Assembly: GCA_019635715.1 (NCBI GenBank)
Contig: JAHBYY010000040.1
Coordinates: 1-40,064 of the forward strand
Direction of reading: 5' to 3'
Source of the DNA: Rhizobiaceae bacterium
GTDB lineage: Bacteria > Pseudomonadota > Alphaproteobacteria > Rhizobiales > Rhizobiaceae
DNA: 40,064 nt
Positions 16,562 to 24,651 of this stretch are shown piece by piece. Made by a program: the position numbers and the translations under genes. Position 1 is the stretch's first letter, and each line of letters starts with the position of its first letter. The notes beneath the pieces are model-generated. The model was not told where the DNA came from and ran no database searches. It saw only the letters and a list, made by a program, of their open reading frames with translations.

Positions 16562-18487
16562 ATGGATATCGCTCAGGACGCCACGCTGGACGTGATCACC
16601 ATCGGACGCGCGTCCGTGGATCTTTACGGCCAGCAGATCGGCTCCCGGCTGCAGGACATCGCTTCCTTCGCCAAGTCTGTCGGCGGCTGCCCTGCCAACA
16701 TCGCGGTCGGCACCGCGCGCCTCGGCCTGAAGTCGGCGCTGCTGACGCGCGTCGGCGGCGAGCAGATGGGCGCGTTCATCCGCGAGCAACTGGTTCGGGA
16801 AGGCGTCTCGGTCGCCGGACTGAAGACCGATCCGGCGAGGCTGACCGCACTGGTGCTGCTGTCGGTCGAGGCCGAGGGCGTCTCCCCGATGATCTTCGTG
16901 CGCACCGACTGCGCCGACATGGCGCTGTGCGAGGACGACATCGACGAGGCCTTCATCGCCTCGGCGCGCGCGATCGTCGTCACCGGCACGCACTTCTCGC
17001 GGGAAAACACCGCCGCCGCGCAACGCAAGGCGATCCGCATCGCCAAGGCGAACGGCCGCAAGGTCGTCTTCGACATCGACTATCGGCCGAACCTCTGGGG
17101 GCTCGGAACACATGCCGAAGGCTTCGGCCGCTACGTCAAGTCTGAGAGGGTCTCGGCCGAGCTCGGCGCCATCCTTCCCGACTGCGACCTGATCGTCGGC
17201 ACCGAGGAGGAAATCATGATCGCGTCGGGCGCCGACGACGTGCTGGGCGCACTGAAGGCGATCCGCTCCGCCTCGCAGGCGACGGTGGTGCTGAAGCGCG
17301 GCGCCATGGGCTGCATCGTCTACGACGGCGAGATCAGCGACGACCTCGAAGCGGGTATCGTCGGCAAGGGCTTTCCGATCGAGGTGTTCAACGTGCTCGG
17401 CGCCGGCGACGCCTTCATGTCCGGCTTCCTGCGCGGCTGGCTGGGCGGCGAGACTCTGCAGACGGCGGCTACCTGGGCGAATGCCTGCGGCGCCTTTGCC
17501 GTTTCGCGGCTGCTTTGCGCCCCGGAATATCCGACCTTCGCCGAACTCAGCCATTTTCTCGAGCAGGGCAGCGCCTTCCGGGCGCTGCGCAAGGACGAGA
17601 CGCTCAACCACATCCACTGGGCGACGACGCGCCGCCGCGAAATTCCGTCGCTGATGGCCTTCGCCATCGACCACCGTATCCAGCTCGAGCAGGTCGCCGA
17701 GGCGGCCGGCGCCGATCCGAAGCGCATCGCCGACTTCAAGGTGCTGGCCGTCAAGGCGGCGGCGCGCGTCGCCGACGGGCGTCCCGGCTACGGCATGCTG
17801 ATCGACGAGAAGCACGGCCGCGCCGCCATGGAGGAATTCGCGCGCCACCGTTTCGACTGGCTCGGCCGTCCCGTCGAAAAGCCGGGCTCGCGTCCGCTGC
17901 GCTACGAGTTCGGCCAGGACATGGGGTCGCAACTGGTCGAATGGCCGGTCGACCACTGTATCAAATGCCTGTTCTTCTATCATCCGGACGATCCGGCCGC
18001 GCTGAAGGCGGACCAGCAGGAGAAGATGCGCGCGCTGTTCGATGCGGCGCGGTCGGTCGGGCGCGAACTGCTGATCGAGATCATCGCCGGAAAGCACGGC
18101 ACGCTCGCCGACGATACGATCGCGCGCGCAGTGGAGGAGGTCTATGCGCTCGGTATCAAGCCGGACTGGTGGAAGCTCGAACCGCAGGCGTCGGCCGCAG
18201 CCTGGCAGCGGATCGGCGCGGTCATCGAGAAGAACGACCCCTATTGTCGGGGCATCGTGCTGCTCGGGCTGGAGGCGCCGCAGGAGGAACTGGAGCGCGC
18301 CTTCGCGGCAACCGCGGATGCGCCCGCCGTGAAAGGATTTGCCGTCGGCCGCACGCTGTTCGCGGACGCCGCGGCAAAATGGTTCGCAGGCGAGATCGAC
18401 GACGAGGCGGCGGTCGCCGACATGGCGTCGCGCTTCGAGAAACTGACGCAGGCCTGGCTTGCGGCGCGCGCCCGCAAGGCGGCATAA
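16562..18487 (+). CDS. iolC: bifunctional 5-dehydro-2-deoxygluconokinase / DUF2090 aldolase-like protein
   Basis: A protein of 641 residues made of two domains. Residues 1-~330 are a PfkB-type sugar kinase: GGCPANIAVGTARLG near the start, and the catalytic NVLGAGDAFMSGFLRGW near residue 280. This domain phosphorylates 2-deoxy-5-keto-D-gluconate. Residues ~335-641 match DUF2090 (RREIPSLMAFAIDHR, VKCLFFYHPDD-like section, EIIAGKHG), an aldolase-like TIM barrel that probably cleaves the phosphorylated product, the IolJ step. The fusion is a known arrangement in proteobacteria. It follows GGAGGATCGG at good spacing, and iolD starts 22 bases after its stop. Confidence 0.94.
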   Translation: MDIAQDATLDVITIGRASVDLYGQQIGSRLQDIASFAKSVGGCPANIAVGTARLGLKSALLTRVGGEQMGAFIREQLVREGVSVAGLKTDPARLTALVLLSVEAEGVSPMIFVRTDCADMALCEDDIDEAFIASARAIVVTGTHFSRENTAAAQRKAIRIAKANGRKVVFDIDYRPNLWGLGTHAEGFGRYVKSERVSAELGAILPDCDLIVGTEEEIMIASGADDVLGALKAIRSASQATVVLKRGAMGCIVYDGEISDDLEAGIVGKGFPIEVFNVLGAGDAFMSGFLRGWLGGETLQTAATWANACGAFAVSRLLCAPEYPTFAELSHFLEQGSAFRALRKDETLNHIHWATTRRREIPSLMAFAIDHRIQLEQVAEAAGADPKRIADFKVLAVKAAARVADGRPGYGMLIDEKHGRAAMEEFARHRFDWLGRPVEKPGSRPLRYEFGQDMGSQLVEWPVDHCIKCLFFYHPDDPAALKADQQEKMRALFDAARSVGRELLIEIIAGKHGTLADDTIARAVEEVYALGIKPDWWKLEPQASAAAWQRIGAVIEKNDPYCRGIVLLGLEAPQEELERAFAATADAPAVKGFAVGRTLFADAAAKWFAGEIDDEAAVADMASRFEKLTQAWLAARARKAA

Positions 18488-18508
18488 GGGCAGGGGAGGA
18501 AGAACATC

Positions 18509-20356
18509 ATGACCAAGACGATCCGCCTGACGATGGCGCAGGCGCTGACGCGCTTCATGACCCGGCAGATGACGGTGATCGGCGGCGAGAAACTGCCGAT
18601 CTTCGGCGGTGTCTGGGCGATCTTCGGCCACGGCAACGTCGCCGGCATCGGCGAGGCGCTCTACCAGGTGCGCGACGAGCTTCCGACCTACCGGGCCCAC
18701 AACGAGCAGTCGATGGCGCATGCGGCGATCGCCTTCGGCAAGGCGAGCTTTCGCCGGCGCTTCATGGCCGCGACCTCGTCGATCGGCCCGGGCGCGACCA
18801 ACATGGTGACGGCGGCAGCGCTCGCCCATGTCAACCGCCTGCCGCTGCTGCTGCTGCCCGGCGACGTGTTCGCCAATCGCGCCCCCGATCCGGTGTTGCA
18901 GCAGGTTGAGAGCTTCGGCGACGGCACGGTCAGCGCCAACGACGCGTTCCGCCCCGTCTCGCGCTATTTCGACCGCATCACGCGGCCCGAGCAGATCATT
19001 CCGGCGCTGCAGCGCGCCATGCAGGTGCTGACCGATCCGGCCGAGTGCGGGCCGGTGACGCTCGCGCTGTGCCAGGACGTGCAGGCCGAGGCCTTCGACT
19101 ATCCGGAAGCCTTCTTCGCCGAAAAGGTCTGGACGCCGCGCCGGCCGCGGCCCGACCTCGACGAACTGGCCGCGGCGGTCGCCGCGCTGAAGTCGGCGAA
19201 GAAGCCGGTGATCATCGCCGGCGGCGGCGTGCTGTACTCCGAAGCGACCGCGACGCTGACCGCCTTCGCCGAGACGCGCGGCATCCCGGTGATGGAAACG
19301 CAGGCCGGCAAGTCGAGCCTGCCGCACGACCATCGGCTGAACATGGGGTCGGTCGGCGTCACCGGATCGTCGGCCTCCAATCTGCTTGCGGAGCAGGCGG
19401 ATCTCGTCCTGGCCGTCGGCTCGCGCCTGCAGGACTTCACCACCGGCTCATGGGCGCTGTTCAAGGCTGACGACGTGAAGATCGTCGGGCTGAACACGCA
19501 GATCTTCGACGCGGCCAAGCACAGCGCCCTGACGCTGGTCGCCGACGCCAAGGCGGGGCTCGAGGCGCTCGATGCCGGGCTCGGCGACTGGAGATCGCCG
19601 GACGCCTGGGTGGCGACGGCGGACTCGGCCAAGTCCGATTGGCTGGAGGCGGCCAAGGCCGTCACCGATGCGACCAACGCACTGCCGTCGGACGCGCAGG
19701 CGATCGGCGCGGTGCATCGCGCCCGCGGCTCTGCTGCGACGCTCGTCTGCGCCTCGGGCGGTCTTCCCGGCGAGCTGCACAAGCTCTGGCCGGCCGGCGC
19801 GCCGGGCAGCTACCATCTCGACTACGGCTTTTCGACCATGGGCTACGAGATCGCCGGCGGGCTCGGCGTCAAGATCGCCAAGCCCGACCACGATGTGATC
19901 GTCATGCTCGGCGACGGCAGCTACATGATGGCGAATTCCGAGATCGCCACCTCGGTCATGCTCGGCAGGAAGCTGACCATCGTCGTGCTCGACAATCGCG
20001 GCTTCGGCTGCATCAACCGGCTGCAGATGGCGACCGGCGGGGCCAACTTCAACAATCTGTTGAAGGACACGCTGCACGAGGCGATGCCGCAGATCGATTT
20101 CGCCGCCCACGCCGCGGCGATGGGCGCGGTGGCCCGCAAGGTCGCCTCGATCGCCGAACTGGAGCATGCCCTGAAGGAAGCGGAGGCCGACGACCGGACC
20201 AGCGTGCTGGTCATGGATACCGATCCGCTGATCTCGACCGACGCCGGCGGCCATTGGTGGGACGTCGCCGTGCCGGAAGTCTCGGTACGCCCCACGGTCA
20301 ACGCCGCGCGCAAGGACTATGAGCGGAAGCGCAGGATGCAGCATCTGGTGAATTGA
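18509..20356 (+). CDS. iolD: 3D-(3,5/4)-trihydroxycyclohexane-1,2-dione acylhydrolase (decyclizing)
   Basis: A protein of 615 residues of the thiamine-diphosphate enzyme family; it opens the inositol-derived ring to 5-deoxy-glucuronate. The N-terminal domain carries the ThDP-activating glutamate in YRAHNEQSMAHAAIAFG (residue ~67). The central domain has KKPVIIAGGGVLYS. The C-terminal ThDP/Mg motif runs from VIVMLGDGSYMM to VVLDNRGFGCIN (residues ~465-505). The length is normal for IolD. GGGGAGGAAG precedes the ATG. A 53-bp inverted repeat lies between it and iolE. Confidence 0.95.
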   Translation: MTKTIRLTMAQALTRFMTRQMTVIGGEKLPIFGGVWAIFGHGNVAGIGEALYQVRDELPTYRAHNEQSMAHAAIAFGKASFRRRFMAATSSIGPGATNMVTAAALAHVNRLPLLLLPGDVFANRAPDPVLQQVESFGDGTVSANDAFRPVSRYFDRITRPEQIIPALQRAMQVLTDPAECGPVTLALCQDVQAEAFDYPEAFFAEKVWTPRRPRPDLDELAAAVAALKSAKKPVIIAGGGVLYSEATATLTAFAETRGIPVMETQAGKSSLPHDHRLNMGSVGVTGSSASNLLAEQADLVLAVGSRLQDFTTGSWALFKADDVKIVGLNTQIFDAAKHSALTLVADAKAGLEALDAGLGDWRSPDAWVATADSAKSDWLEAAKAVTDATNALPSDAQAIGAVHRARGSAATLVCASGGLPGELHKLWPAGAPGSYHLDYGFSTMGYEIAGGLGVKIAKPDHDVIVMLGDGSYMMANSEIATSVMLGRKLTIVVLDNRGFGCINRLQMATGGANFNNLLKDTLHEAMPQIDFAAHAAAMGAVARKVASIAELEHALKEAEADDRTSVLVMDTDPLISTDAGGHWWDVAVPEVSVRPTVNAARKDYERKRRMQHLVN

Positions 20357-20379
20357 AACGCGTCAGCATTTGGCGGTTA

Positions 20380-20547
20380 CCCCTCATCCGACCTCGCTTC
20401 GCTCGGCCACCTTCTCCCACAAGGGGAGAAGGAAGGGTACGATGACAACGCGGCACCCATTCGCTAAGTGCGTGAAAGCCGCGTGTGGGACCTGCCTTCT
20501 CCCCTTGTGGGAGAAGGTGGCCGAGCGAAGCGAGGTCGGATGAGGGG
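20380..20547. repeat. perfect 53-bp inverted repeat (RIME-like palindromic element)
   Basis: The arm at 20380-20432 is the exact reverse complement of 20495-20547, separated by 62 bases. Key parts are CCCCTCATCCGACCTCGC at the outside and CTTCTCCCACAAGGGGAGAAG inside; each arm also folds into its own small hairpin. Elements of this type are dispersed through rhizobial genomes. Here it sits within the iol operon, between iolD and iolE, ending 39 bases before the iolE start. Confidence 0.9.
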
Positions 20548-20586
20548 TCCAAAACACACCTTCGATCCAAGACGGAGAATGACGAC

Positions 20587-21504
20587 GTGAAAGCCAAACT
20601 CGGCATGTCCCCCATCGCCTGGTGGAACGACGACCTCGCCGAACTCTCCGACGACGTGTCGCTGGAGGAGTGCCTGCGCCAGTCGCGTTCGGCCGGCTTC
20701 ACCGGCATGGAAAAGGGCCGGCGCTTCCCCGAGGATCCGGCCGTCATGCTGCCGATCCTGCGCGCCGCCGATGTGACGCTGTGCGGCGGCTGGTTCTCCG
20801 GCACGCTGGCCAACGAGGACATCGCGGCCAACAAGGACCGCATCCAGCCGATGATCGACCTGTTCAAGGCGGTCGACGCGCCCTGCATCGTCTATGGCGA
20901 GGTCGGCCGCTCGATCCAGGGCGACCGGTCGAAGCCGCTGGCCGGCAAGGCGGTTCTCTCCGACGACGAGATGAGGGCCTACGCCAGGAAGCTGACCGCC
21001 TTTGGCGAATGGTGCGCGGAGCAGGGCATGCCGCTCGCCTATCACCACCATATGGCGGCGGTGGTGCAGTTCGAGCACGAGCTCGATGCCTTCATGGCGA
21101 ATTCGGGCGCGGGCATCCCGCTGCTGCTCGACGCCGGCCATCTGGCTTTCGCCGGGGGCGATGTGCTGGCGGCGATCGACCGGCACCACCAGCGCATCAG
21201 CCATGTCCACGTGAAGGACATCCGCCGCCCGGTGGTCGACGCGCTCGACTGGTCGAAGCAGTCCTTCCTCGACGCCGTGGCGCTCGGCGCCTTCACGGTA
21301 CCCGGCGACGGCTCGCTCGATTTCGGGGCGATCGTCCAGCGCTTCGCCGATCATGGCTACGAGGGCTGGTTCGTCGTCGAGGCCGAGCAGGATCCGAAGA
21401 AGAACCCGCCGCTGAAAATGGCGCAGGTCGGCCACAAGGAATTGATGCGGGTGATGACGAAAGCCGGCTATACGGTCGAGACGAAAGGCTTTCCCGCCGC
21501 CTGA
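20587..21504 (+). CDS. iolE: myo-inosose-2 dehydratase
   Basis: A protein of 305 residues with the xylose-isomerase-like TIM barrel. It dehydrates scyllo-inosose to the diketone used by IolD. Visible sections: KLGMSPIAWWNDDL at the N-terminus, AYHHHMAAVVQFEHELDAFM with metal-binding residues, LLLDAGHLAFAGGD, RISHVHVKDIR, and GWFVVEAEQDPKKNPP near the end. I chose GTG 20587 because the family starts here (VKAKLGMSPIAW); the open frame continues upstream only into the inverted repeat. The preceding GGAGAATGACGAC can serve as a ribosome-binding site. Confidence 0.94.
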   Translation: MKAKLGMSPIAWWNDDLAELSDDVSLEECLRQSRSAGFTGMEKGRRFPEDPAVMLPILRAADVTLCGGWFSGTLANEDIAANKDRIQPMIDLFKAVDAPCIVYGEVGRSIQGDRSKPLAGKAVLSDDEMRAYARKLTAFGEWCAEQGMPLAYHHHMAAVVQFEHELDAFMANSGAGIPLLLDAGHLAFAGGDVLAAIDRHHQRISHVHVKDIRRPVVDALDWSKQSFLDAVALGAFTVPGDGSLDFGAIVQRFADHGYEGWFVVEAEQDPKKNPPLKMAQVGHKELMRVMTKAGYTVETKGFPAA

Positions 21505-21555
21505 GCCGCTGCCGCGGGCGGCAGGCCCTGACGACCGCCAACAGGACTGGAACCC

Positions 21556-21774
21556 ATGAACGACCGCGAACACCCCTTCTTCCGTCCGCTCTGGCGGCGC
21601 ATCCTGCTGGTGGTGTTCTGCGCCTGCTGGGCGGCGTGGGAGATCTACAATGGCGAGCGGTTCTGGGCCTATCTGACGCTCGGCATCACCGCCTACGGCG
21701 CCTGGGTGTTCCTGTTCACCTACAACCGGCCGACCGCCAAGACGGCGACGCAGACGCCGGACGAGAAGGAGTGA
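21556..21774 (+). CDS. small two-helix membrane protein within the iol operon
   Basis: A protein of 72 residues. Two hydrophobic segments (ILLVVFCACWAAWEIY at ~16-31 and AYLTLGITAYGAWVFLF at ~38-54) are followed by a polar tail. It looks like the DUF3329-type small membrane proteins I associate with rhizobial iol operons. It lies between iolE (51-base gap) and iolB (2-base gap), so translation is probably coupled to iolB. No function is known to me; an accessory role in uptake or enzyme localisation is only a guess. Confidence 0.8.
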   Translation: MNDREHPFFRPLWRRILLVVFCACWAAWEIYNGERFWAYLTLGITAYGAWVFLFTYNRPTAKTATQTPDEKE

Positions 21775-21776
21775 CC

Positions 21777-22589
21777 ATGTCGAGACTGCTGGTCCGCCCC
21801 GCCAAGGGCAATGGCCTTGTCGCCAGGGTCACCCCGGAGAGCGCCGGCTGGGGCTATGTCGGGTTCGAACTGCACCGGCTGTCGCCCGGCCAGACGGTCT
21901 CGGGCGACAGCGGCGAGACCGAAGTCTGCCTGGTGCTGGTCACCGGCAAGGCGGCTGTCGGCGCCGGCGACGAGGATTTCGGCGTGATCGGCGAGCGCAT
22001 GACGCCCTTCGAGGGCAAGCCGCATTCGGTCTATGTGCCGGAAGGCACGGGCTGGACGGTGATCGCCGGCACGGACGTCGAGCTTGCGGTCTGCTCCGCG
22101 CCGTCGCTCGGCGGCGGGCTGCCGGTGCGACTGATCGGGCCGCAGGATCTCGGTCAGGAGGTCCGCGGCAAGGGAACGAACACGCGCTACGTCACCAACA
22201 TCCTTCCGGAAGGCAAGCCGGCGGATTCGCTGCTCGTCGTCGAGGTGATCACGCCCGGCGGCCACACGTCGAGCTATCCGCCGCACAAGCACGACCAGGA
22301 CAATCTGCCGGCCGAGTCGTATCTGGAGGAGACCTACTACCACCGGCTCAACCCGCCGCAGGGTTTTGCCTTCCAGCGCGTCTACACGGACGCCGACGCT
22401 TCCGGAAATCGCGAGCTGGACGAGACGATGGCGGTGCAGGACGGCGACATCGTCATGGTGCCGAAGGGCTACCATCCGGTCGCCGCGTGCCATGGCTACG
22501 ACGTCTACTATCTCAACGTCATGGCCGGGCCGAAGCGGACGTGGAAGTTCCACAATGCGCCCGAGCACGAATGGCTGATGAAGGCCTGA
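21777..22589 (+). CDS. iolB: 5-deoxy-glucuronate isomerase
   Basis: A protein of 270 residues with the bicupin fold of IolB, which isomerises 5-deoxy-glucuronate to 2-deoxy-5-keto-gluconate. The metal-binding cupin section is SYPPHKHDQDN with a following EETYYHRLNPPQGFAFQ, cited in part; the His and Glu ligands are present. The end FHNAPEHEWL is typical. ATG 21777 overlaps the previous stop region and follows GAAGGAG. It is the last gene of the iol operon here; an 18-bp inverted repeat at 22750-22811 lies downstream. iolA and an inositol transporter are not in the window. Confidence 0.94.
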   Translation: MSRLLVRPAKGNGLVARVTPESAGWGYVGFELHRLSPGQTVSGDSGETEVCLVLVTGKAAVGAGDEDFGVIGERMTPFEGKPHSVYVPEGTGWTVIAGTDVELAVCSAPSLGGGLPVRLIGPQDLGQEVRGKGTNTRYVTNILPEGKPADSLLVVEVITPGGHTSSYPPHKHDQDNLPAESYLEETYYHRLNPPQGFAFQRVYTDADASGNRELDETMAVQDGDIVMVPKGYHPVAACHGYDVYYLNVMAGPKRTWKFHNAPEHEWLMKA

Positions 22590-22749
22590 GATTTGCGCTG
22601 CTGTCGCATCGGCAATTCTTGGATGCTGCGTTCTCGTCCCACCGGGTGGTCAGGATTGATGCATGCTTGAGTCCGTCCAGAATGACCGCGATGGACGGCA
22701 CGACGAAGAACGCGGCTCAGTGGCGGACGCGGTTTTGCATGCGGGCTAT

Positions 22750-22811
22750 CGATCAGACGCGGGCGCCGTTCCCGGCGCAGCCGCGCAAGGTTCGGCGCCC
22801 GCGTCTGATCG
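22750..22811. terminator. 18-bp inverted repeat between convergent iolB and rtcR
   Basis: CGATCAGACGCGGGCGCC (22750-22767) is the exact reverse complement of 22794-22811, with a 26-base loop. It lies in the 236-base gap between two convergent genes, close to the rtcR stop, so it would fold in both transcripts. It lacks a U-run. A bidirectional transcript end is the simplest reading. The rest of the gap (22590-22749) shows nothing else I recognise. Confidence 0.65.
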
Positions 22812-22825
22812 ACAGCCCCTCAGCA

Positions 22826-24442
22826 TCAGCTCCGATCCACGCAGGCATCAAAGGCCAGGCCAAAGCGCGCGAGATACTTCCTCAGCCTGTCGGCATCGTT
22901 GCTGCTCTTTTTGTCCAGCCGTGACACTGCGAACAATTCGCGGCCGGCTGCGCTCAGAGAGTTCGTGCGCCTGCAGACCGCGATCACCGTCTGGAGCTGC
23001 ACTCGGTCGAACAGGTCGATCGCATTCAGCCGATCGGCGCCCAAAAGATCCTTCAAGGCGTCCTCGTTCTCATCCATCGGCTTTGCCCCAGACCACAGGC
23101 TCCGAAGCCTGGCGATCTCGTCGCGCACCGTATCCTCGTCGACCCGACCCCGCGGCGCCAGCGTGGCCATGCGTGTGACCGATGCCGACAGGTCGCGGAA
23201 ATTGGCACGCCACGCCGCCTCGGGAGCCATCGCGAAGCGGAGATAGGCGTCGCGTGCCTCCTTGTTGAACGTGATGTTCTGGCCTTCGCGCTCGCCGTAG
23301 CGGCGCAGCTCAAATTCGAGGTTGGGCTCGATGTCCTCTTTGCGATCCTTGAGGGCAGGCAGGCTGAAGGTCCACAGGTTGAGGCGCGCGAACAGGTCCT
23401 CGCGGAACCGGCCTTCCTTGACGCTGACGGAGAGGTCGCGATTGGTGCCGGCCAGAAGCTGGAAATCCGACGTGGTGTCGCGATCCGCGCCGACGGGCAG
23501 GAACCGCTTCTCCTCTATGGCGCGCAGGCACATCGCCTGCTCGTCAAGGCCGAGTTCGCCGATCTCGTCGAGGAAGAGCACACCCTTGTCGGCCGACCTC
23601 ATCAGGCCGGCGCGTTCGGATTGCGCGCCGGTGAAGGCACCTTTGACATGGCCGAACAGCGTCGACATCGCCTGGTCGCCGCGCAACGTGGCGCAGTTGA
23701 CCTCTATGAAGTCGCCGGAGACCTGGCGCTGCGCCTTCTTGAGTTCGTAGATTCTCCTGGCGAGCTGCGACTTGCCCGCCCCTGTCGGTCCGGTCAGCAG
23801 CACCGGCGCGCGCGAGCGGATCGCGACCTTCTCGATCTGGTCGATCATCTGGTTGAACGCCGCGCTGCGCGTCGCGATGCCCGACTTCAGGAAGGACGTC
23901 GCCTCGTCGCGCTCGGCGGCGAAACGGGTCGCGATGGCGTCGTAGCGCGACAGGTCGAGATCGATGATGGAATGGCTGCCGACAAGATCGGGCTGATCTT
24001 CGGGCGATTTCGGCCGCCGCGGCGGTGAGAGCTGCAACAGGCGGGCCGGAATGAACCGCGCCTCGGTCAGCAGGAACCAGCAGATCTGCGCGACATGCGT
24101 GCCGGTGGTGATGTTGACGAGATAGTCCTCGCGCTCCGTGTCGAACGGGTATGCGCGCGCGAAATCTCGCAAGTTGGTATAGACCTCGCTGAAGTCCCAG
24201 TAGTCGCGCATGTTGACGAGATGCTGTCGGACTTCCGTGCCCGGCGAAACCTGTTCGATGTCGCCGATGATCTGCCTGGCAAGGGCCTCCGACCGGTTGT
24301 CGCGGATCAATTCGAGGCGGTCGACGAACAGGCCGGACTGCTGGCAGAGCGAGACGGTCGGCCGCCAGCGCTTCCAGCGGTCGTCACGGCCGCCGACGTC
24401 GAGCGTCGTGCCGAGGATGCTGATGACAACGCGCCGCTTCAT
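22826..24442 (-). CDS. rtcR: CARF-domain sigma-54-dependent activator of RNA repair
   Basis: A protein of 538 residues. Residues 1-~180 form the CARF ligand-sensing domain (RRVVISILGTTLD; DYLVNITTGTHVAQICWFL). The AAA+ domain follows with Walker A GPTGAGKS (218-225), the sigma-54 contact loop GAFTGA (268-273) and Walker B VLFLDEI (288-294). The C-terminal ~60 residues (LQTVIAVCRRTNSLSAAGRELF) hold the DNA-binding helix-turn-helix. In E. coli and Salmonella, RtcR senses damaged RNA, reportedly tRNA pieces with cyclic-phosphate ends, and activates the rtc operon. It is divergent from rsr with 209 bases between, including a -24/-12 promoter. All key motifs are intact. Confidence 0.95.
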   Translation of the reverse strand: MKRRVVISILGTTLDVGGRDDRWKRWRPTVSLCQQSGLFVDRLELIRDNRSEALARQIIGDIEQVSPGTEVRQHLVNMRDYWDFSEVYTNLRDFARAYPFDTEREDYLVNITTGTHVAQICWFLLTEARFIPARLLQLSPPRRPKSPEDQPDLVGSHSIIDLDLSRYDAIATRFAAERDEATSFLKSGIATRSAAFNQMIDQIEKVAIRSRAPVLLTGPTGAGKSQLARRIYELKKAQRQVSGDFIEVNCATLRGDQAMSTLFGHVKGAFTGAQSERAGLMRSADKGVLFLDEIGELGLDEQAMCLRAIEEKRFLPVGADRDTTSDFQLLAGTNRDLSVSVKEGRFREDLFARLNLWTFSLPALKDRKEDIEPNLEFELRRYGEREGQNITFNKEARDAYLRFAMAPEAAWRANFRDLSASVTRMATLAPRGRVDEDTVRDEIARLRSLWSGAKPMDENEDALKDLLGADRLNAIDLFDRVQLQTVIAVCRRTNSLSAAGRELFAVSRLDKKSSNDADRLRKYLARFGLAFDACVDRS

Positions 24443-24445
24443 TCT

Positions 24446-24459
24446 TATCCCAATGGATA
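24446..24459. promoter_or_regulatory. small palindrome, candidate RtcR upstream activator site
   Basis: TATCC (24446-24450) and GGATA (24455-24459) form a dyad around CAAT, about 150 bases upstream of the -24/-12 promoter, a normal distance for a sigma-54 activator site. The region 24446-24560 is AT-rich compared with the surroundings. Further GGAT/TTCC pieces follow near 24475. The RtcR recognition sequence is not known to me, so this is a weak call. Confidence 0.3.
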
Positions 24460-24602
24460 GCCATATATCTCATCGGATCATTCCATTTATCGAACCTCTC
24501 CGTCAACGATCCCGATGATCGGCCGCCAAAGAGATTTTTTCATCTTCAATATCAGTGATTTGTAGGATTTTGACACCTGCCCCGCGTGCAGTTCCCGCAA
24601 AC

Positions 24603-24617
24603 TGGCACGCCTCTTGA
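24603..24617 (+). promoter_or_regulatory. sigma-54 (-24/-12) promoter of the rsr-Y RNA-rtcB operon
   Basis: TGGCACGCCTCTTGA matches the sigma-54 consensus TGGCACG-N4-TTGC/A, with GG at -24 and the TTG of the -12 element at the correct spacing. Transcription would start near 24628, leaving a leader of about 24 bases before the rsr ATG at 24652, with AAGGA as ribosome-binding site. The adjacent gene encodes a sigma-54 activator, which supports the call. Confidence 0.88.
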
Positions 24618-24651
24618 AAGGTATCTGTCGTGAAAGAGAAGGACGAGAACG

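Noticed and set aside
16301-19333. A very long minus-strand frame antisense to iolC and iolD
   Set aside because: The plus strand encodes complete, recognisable IolC and IolD. The antisense product is Arg/His/Gly-rich without any motif, as expected from a high-GC codon shadow.
22663-23178. A plus-strand gene downstream of iolB
   Set aside because: It runs through the 18-bp inverted repeat and antisense into rtcR; the peptide is rich in Arg, Ser and Pro without motifs.
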